A DNA stretch of 26,672 nt from RGIG464 sp045643185. GTDB taxonomy: Bacteria > Myxococcota_A > Bradymonadia > UBA4248. Where the stretch lies: the NCBI GenBank assembly GCA_045643185.1, contig JAZUKH010000255.1, positions 1 through 26,672 of the forward strand, in the 5' to 3' direction. The first letter of the stretch is position 1. Every line of letters begins with the position of its first letter. A program made the translations under genes and the position numbers. Under the pieces are notes generated by a model. The model saw only the letters and a list, made by a program, of their open reading frames with translations. It was not told the origin of the DNA and did not search any database. Positions 24,801 through 26,672 of this stretch are shown piece by piece.

Positions 24801-25037
24801 TTCAACGTCGATCTCAAGCGCTTCACCATCCAAGTCGCTCGTGTTCGAAGGCGCCGGCTCGGATGCCGCTTCACTTTCGGCCGCTTCTGGCGCTTCGTCA
24901 GAAGCGCTGCTCTCAGGCGCCTCGTCCTTCTTGGTCATATCGCTCAAAGAAGAAAGGTCAAAATCGAGAACGCTCTCGAGATCGTTCAACCACTCTTCAC
25001 CAAACTCTATATTGTTATCGTTGTTATCGTTTGACAT
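21864..25037 (-). CDS. Large protein of unknown function, degenerate CheA-like C-terminus suspected
   Basis: A 1057-residue cytoplasmic protein without signal peptide or membrane helix. ATG 25037 follows GAGGA at good spacing. Residues 1-135 are acidic and low in complexity (Glu, Ser, Ala, Pro) and probably disordered. Residues ~135-890 look all-helical with no motif I recognise. Residues 896-1057 follow the layout of the CheA ATPase domain: NAQNRCRYLKKNIAISL with an acidic stretch, a helix where NAxDHG would be (VIGLLVDLLIDDAF), SASITHNGRRLTRKEM where DDGxG would be, and a final ALILPILKQFNAQLDISDQ plus strand ending FFLTFHV. The ATP-binding N, G1 and G2 boxes are missing, so it could only be a pseudo-kinase scaffold. 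It is first in an operon with the ABC transporter pair and may control or organise it. Confidence 0.8.
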   Translation of the reverse strand: MSNDNNDNNIEFGEEWLNDLESVLDFDLSSLSDMTKKDEAPESSASDEAPEAAESEAASEPAPSNTSDLDGEALEIDVEEEPEDEPGPETKGCVTTQTLNPEEVHKQLSARSQKSESTSSETETTQQAQFISLILMRLFDDFELLMIQKQCDVVCDLIKQFNRLANMMCFCGMEDHLPLLGYITQHMPFSFADVDIGAEAVRRFDGLKMHEFADHGIEILNCMMYVLRSLATRYESFDTSRFADILGKLYQTYEVTPSDPSCEAPLPMEDSALTSRTFIKVARSIEACLVESLHYIESCIHYGNPSGYADAAKCLTNAAQIANEYKFLDISQKLIPVYEAMGRVTDTSHKPPQSIFKQYLEVVELLKERFSAVLTEKKIAHLREMITKQLDLGADAQPLANRWQAFINEATPHLFFEGVQPEALREHVTSLQELAEKHEIEWLAEQFKGFSSHWDNYPYSCAEAFVRFSDDIQAFPSVDISTEDLEQLSNSAMRVLFARPSASHTPTAYSVVHRAKEFTEKLFAQVENPRSIDCDTIEDILIDARQLKCHALIRICEVILTLLSHISEDKSVDPSEAVVQGIYLCAGLFETICDKLYEHVNIDPEAPILHAESLFYESLLSLYQSPGAPRESITYFLHTTLGDLIAELQLVWVNSSTPTSTEYYCSIIRKLLHMVTICGFTDVRRALVQHLDELPESDFVNTENVSLENQYRRIVLALRNAGLPEPMTAASDRAQSFFTKMVSALNLLLALPACDEPSLLAAELKQLDQRMTPLGILTDFPPIIALLFDLHHMGIRKDVSRADLEALLYWFLNVAHNVCPAWKRPDMADLEFIKVPIALPTAFFQRQLEHIHVLYETFKPRSKTDPVIWEHVEALYKAMKNQVSYAPAGLEQVVLNAQNRCRYLKKNIAISLDTNGYFDIDDTDNLVQDDVLTAAFITVIGLLVDLLIDDAFITTDMDSQLRITLQPFKNSCSASITHNGRRLTRKEMLETLDKINIVPCHDDDILEMLVSSKRLMLTYPACETIALILPILKQFNAQLDISDQPDGYTSFFLTFHV

Positions 25038-25178
25038 GCCATTCCTCGTTTAACACGCTAAAATTGCGAGTAATGCTTTACTATCGCATATTTTTGATTA
25101 TTTTTGAACGATATAAACGCCTATTTTATTGAAATGTCCGGATACGAAAAAAATGAGACGCGCAAGACGGTTTGTGTT

Positions 25179-25199
25179 AAAAGCCCGCGGGCTTTTTTT
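25179..25199 (+). terminator. Intrinsic terminator in a divergent intergenic region
   Basis: A perfect 18-bp palindrome, AAAAGCCCG plus its complement (25179-25196), overlaps a run of seven T (25193-25199). It is a textbook rho-independent terminator on the plus strand. No plus-strand gene lies between it and the divergent gene start at 25037. It may end a short non-coding RNA or shield the next promoter. The rest of 25038-25178 shows no gene. Confidence 0.65.
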
Positions 25200-25208
25200 C
25201 GGGGGATT

Positions 25209-25371
25209 TTGAGAAGCTCTGAACTTTTTTTGGATTTTTGAGGGGGAAGTCTCCCCCTACGCGGCTATTTTTCCCATGATGCCGCGTCGCATGCTACGCG
25301 GCATCATGGAAAAATACGCCGCTACCCCTTCACCTGGCGGGGCCAATCACTAGGTTCAGAAGCCCTCTCAA
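25209..25371 (+). repeat. MITE-like structured repeat, plus-orientation copy
   Basis: Ends are imperfect inverted repeats: TTGAGAAGCTCTGAAC (25209-25224) versus the complement of 25353-25371. Inside are GGGGG-AAGTCT-CCCCC (about 25242-25257) and a ~21-bp stem with one bulged C, TATTTTTCC...GCCGCGT (starting near 25266) pairing with ACGCGGC...GGAAAAATA (ending near 25316), extended by GCGGC/GCCGC. The order GAGGGGGA-xGT-xTCCCCCT, GCTATTT hairpin AAATACGC, CTACCCC, CCTG matches the copy on the minus strand at 6841-6947. No coding potential is seen. Confidence 0.65.
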
Positions 25372-25401
25372 CTACATTTTCAACATCTACAAGGAGATAA
25401 T

Positions 25402-26672
25402 ATGTCCAACAACAATTCGAATCTCGGCGTCACCGTTACCATCGGTGTCATTGCCGCCGCACTGGGCCTTGGCGTCGGTTACTTCATGGGCTGCCAGAAC
25501 GGCGCTGACAGCAACGCAGCCGCCCCCCAGGCGATCGTCGCGAAAGCCGAAGCGCCTGCCGCCGATACGCTGCAACGCTCCGTCAAGGGTAACCCCAACG
25601 GCCTCGTCACGATCGTTGAGTTCAGCGATTACCAGTGCCCGTTCTGCGCCAAAGCAGAACCCACGATCGCACAGCTCATCCAAGACTACCCCAACGACGT
25701 CCGCGTCATCTTCACGCATAACCCGCTCTCGTTCCACAAAAACGCCAAACTCGCTGCGCAGGCTGCCTACGCGGCTGGTCTCCAGGGCAAATTCTGGGAA
25801 ATGCATGACAAACTCTTCGCGAACCAGCGCACGCTCGAACGCAACAACCTGCTCGCATTCGCCACTGAACTCGGCCTCGACGCACAGAAATTCGAAAAAG
25901 ACATGGACGCCCCTGAAACGGTCGCCATCATCGACAAAAACATCGCGGAAGCCCAGCGCCTCGGCTTCTCCGGCACGCCGGCGTTCCTCATCAACAGCCA
26001 GGCTGTCAGCGGCGCTCAGCCCATCGATAACTTCAAACGCGTGATCGACGCAGAACTCGCCAAAGCCCAGGCCGTCTCAGCCAAAACGGGGCTGACCGGC
26101 GAAGCCCTCTATCAGGAGATCGTTAAAGAGTACAAGCCTCAACCCAAGCCCCAGCGTCGTCCCGACGCTGCCAACCCAGCGCTTGAAGGCAAAATCCTCG
26201 TTGAACTCGGCGACTCCCCCGTCGAAGGCGACCCCAACGCACCCGTCACCATCGTCGAATTCACCGACTTCCAGTGCCCGTTCTGCGCACGCGCCAATGG
26301 CACGCTCAACGAACTCATCAAAAATAACCCGGGCAAGGTCAAAGTGGTCTTCAAAAATAACCCGCTTCCCTTCCACGATAAAGCCCAGCTCGCTCACCAG
26401 GCTGCTGAAGCAGCTCGCATCCAGGACAAATTCTGGCCCTACTACCAGATGCTTTTCGAAAATCAGAAAGCCCTGTCCCGCGAAAACCTCATTGAATATG
26501 CCAAAAACGTTGGCCTGGACGTCGACAAATTTACGACGGACATGGACAGCCAGGCTGTCAAGGATCGCGTCGCTGCCGACCTCGCCCAAAGCCAGAAAGT
26601 CGGCGTGCGTGGCACACCCCACTTCTTCATTAACGGTACGCGTCTTTCCGGTGCCCAGCCGATCGAACAGTT
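25402..26672 (+). CDS. Tandem DsbA-like (thioredoxin-fold) protein, 3' end outside window
   Basis: ATG 25402 follows AAGGAG (25391-25396). The frame is open to the window end (423 codons), so the protein is partial. A single N-terminal hydrophobic segment (VTVTIGVIAAALGLGVGYFMGC) exports and probably anchors it; Cys31 could be a weak lipobox cysteine. Two thioredoxin_4/DsbA-like domains follow. The first has CPFC at residues 79-82 and cis-Pro motif SGTPAFLIN; the second has CPFC at 292-295 and RGTPHFFIN. A proline- and lysine-rich linker near residues 225-265 joins them. Both active sites are intact, so both could oxidise or isomerise disulfides in the periplasm, fitting a cell that exports very Cys-rich proteins such as the one at 9324. 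The two domains are alike enough to suggest internal duplication. Confidence 0.9.
   Translation, partial: MSNNNSNLGVTVTIGVIAAALGLGVGYFMGCQNGADSNAAAPQAIVAKAEAPAADTLQRSVKGNPNGLVTIVEFSDYQCPFCAKAEPTIAQLIQDYPNDVRVIFTHNPLSFHKNAKLAAQAAYAAGLQGKFWEMHDKLFANQRTLERNNLLAFATELGLDAQKFEKDMDAPETVAIIDKNIAEAQRLGFSGTPAFLINSQAVSGAQPIDNFKRVIDAELAKAQAVSAKTGLTGEALYQEIVKEYKPQPKPQRRPDAANPALEGKILVELGDSPVEGDPNAPVTIVEFTDFQCPFCARANGTLNELIKNNPGKVKVVFKNNPLPFHDKAQLAHQAAEAARIQDKFWPYYQMLFENQKALSRENLIEYAKNVGLDVDKFTTDMDSQAVKDRVAADLAQSQKVGVRGTPHFFINGTRLSGAQPIEQ

Noticed and set aside
22425..25034. Long plus-strand open frames (22425-23348 and 23799-25034) opposite the 1057-residue gene
   Set aside because: They are antisense to a gene with a clear ribosome site and operon context, and their products are extremely Arg/His/Lys-rich with no domain, as expected from the reverse of a GC-rich coding strand.

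Overview
The window (about 26.7 kb, mixed GC near 50 %) looks like the chromosome of a Gram-negative bacterium of deltaproteobacterial or myxobacterial type. Pointers are two Hanks-type Ser/Thr kinases, a very Cys-rich lipoprotein with EGF-like repeats, a tandem DsbA-like protein, a YcbB-type L,D-transpeptidase lipoprotein, and an AAA-ATPase/PD-(D/E)XK gene of the kind that multiplies and decays in some genomes. A bradymonad-like member of Myxococcota is my best guess, by inference only. TGA is a normal stop here (the first kinase ends in TGA, overlapping the next ATG).

Region 1-3580 is accessory, decaying and repeat-rich. A structured ~150-bp repeat occurs at 1-150 and again at 2796-2946. 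Between the copies lie a small unknown gene (372-869) and a minus-strand AAA-ATPase/PD-(D/E)XK gene whose real start (2624) is followed by an in-frame TGA at codon 11. Next comes a non-coding array of hairpins (2989-3226), then an 84-codon gene (3326-3580) that joins the head and tail of the same ATPase/nuclease family with the middle missing.

Region 3665-6721 holds two tandem, translationally coupled Ser/Thr kinases, one apparently soluble and one with membrane helices, closed by a perfect 15-bp hairpin.

Region 6779-12200 carries an L,D-transpeptidase lipoprotein behind a clear promoter and a structured leader, then a Cys-rich lipoprotein ending in a DUF6273-like domain, then a frameshifted copy of the transpeptidase C-terminus. 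The lipoprotein gene therefore sits between an intact transpeptidase gene and a duplicated scrap of it.

Region 12405-19982 is mostly core envelope biology on the plus strand: an M50B-like membrane metalloprotease, a membrane-bound HdrD/FadF-like Fe-S oxidoreductase, CdsA (phospholipid precursor), RseP-type site-2 protease, TsaB (tRNA t6A) and LspA (lipoprotein signal peptidase). LspA would mature the two lipoproteins encoded upstream. The run ends at a hairpin repeat and a bidirectional terminator shared with a convergent operon.

Region 20002-25037 (minus) is a three-gene operon: a 1057-residue protein of unknown function with a degenerate CheA-like C-terminus, an ABC ATPase and an ABC-2 permease. 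A 364-bp intergenic region with an orphan terminator and a MITE-like structured repeat separates it from a divergent gene with two DsbA-like domains that runs off the window end.

The most distinctive content is non-coding: at least three unrelated families of structured repeats, one related to the leader of the transpeptidase gene. No rRNA, tRNA, CRISPR array or intact insertion sequence was seen.
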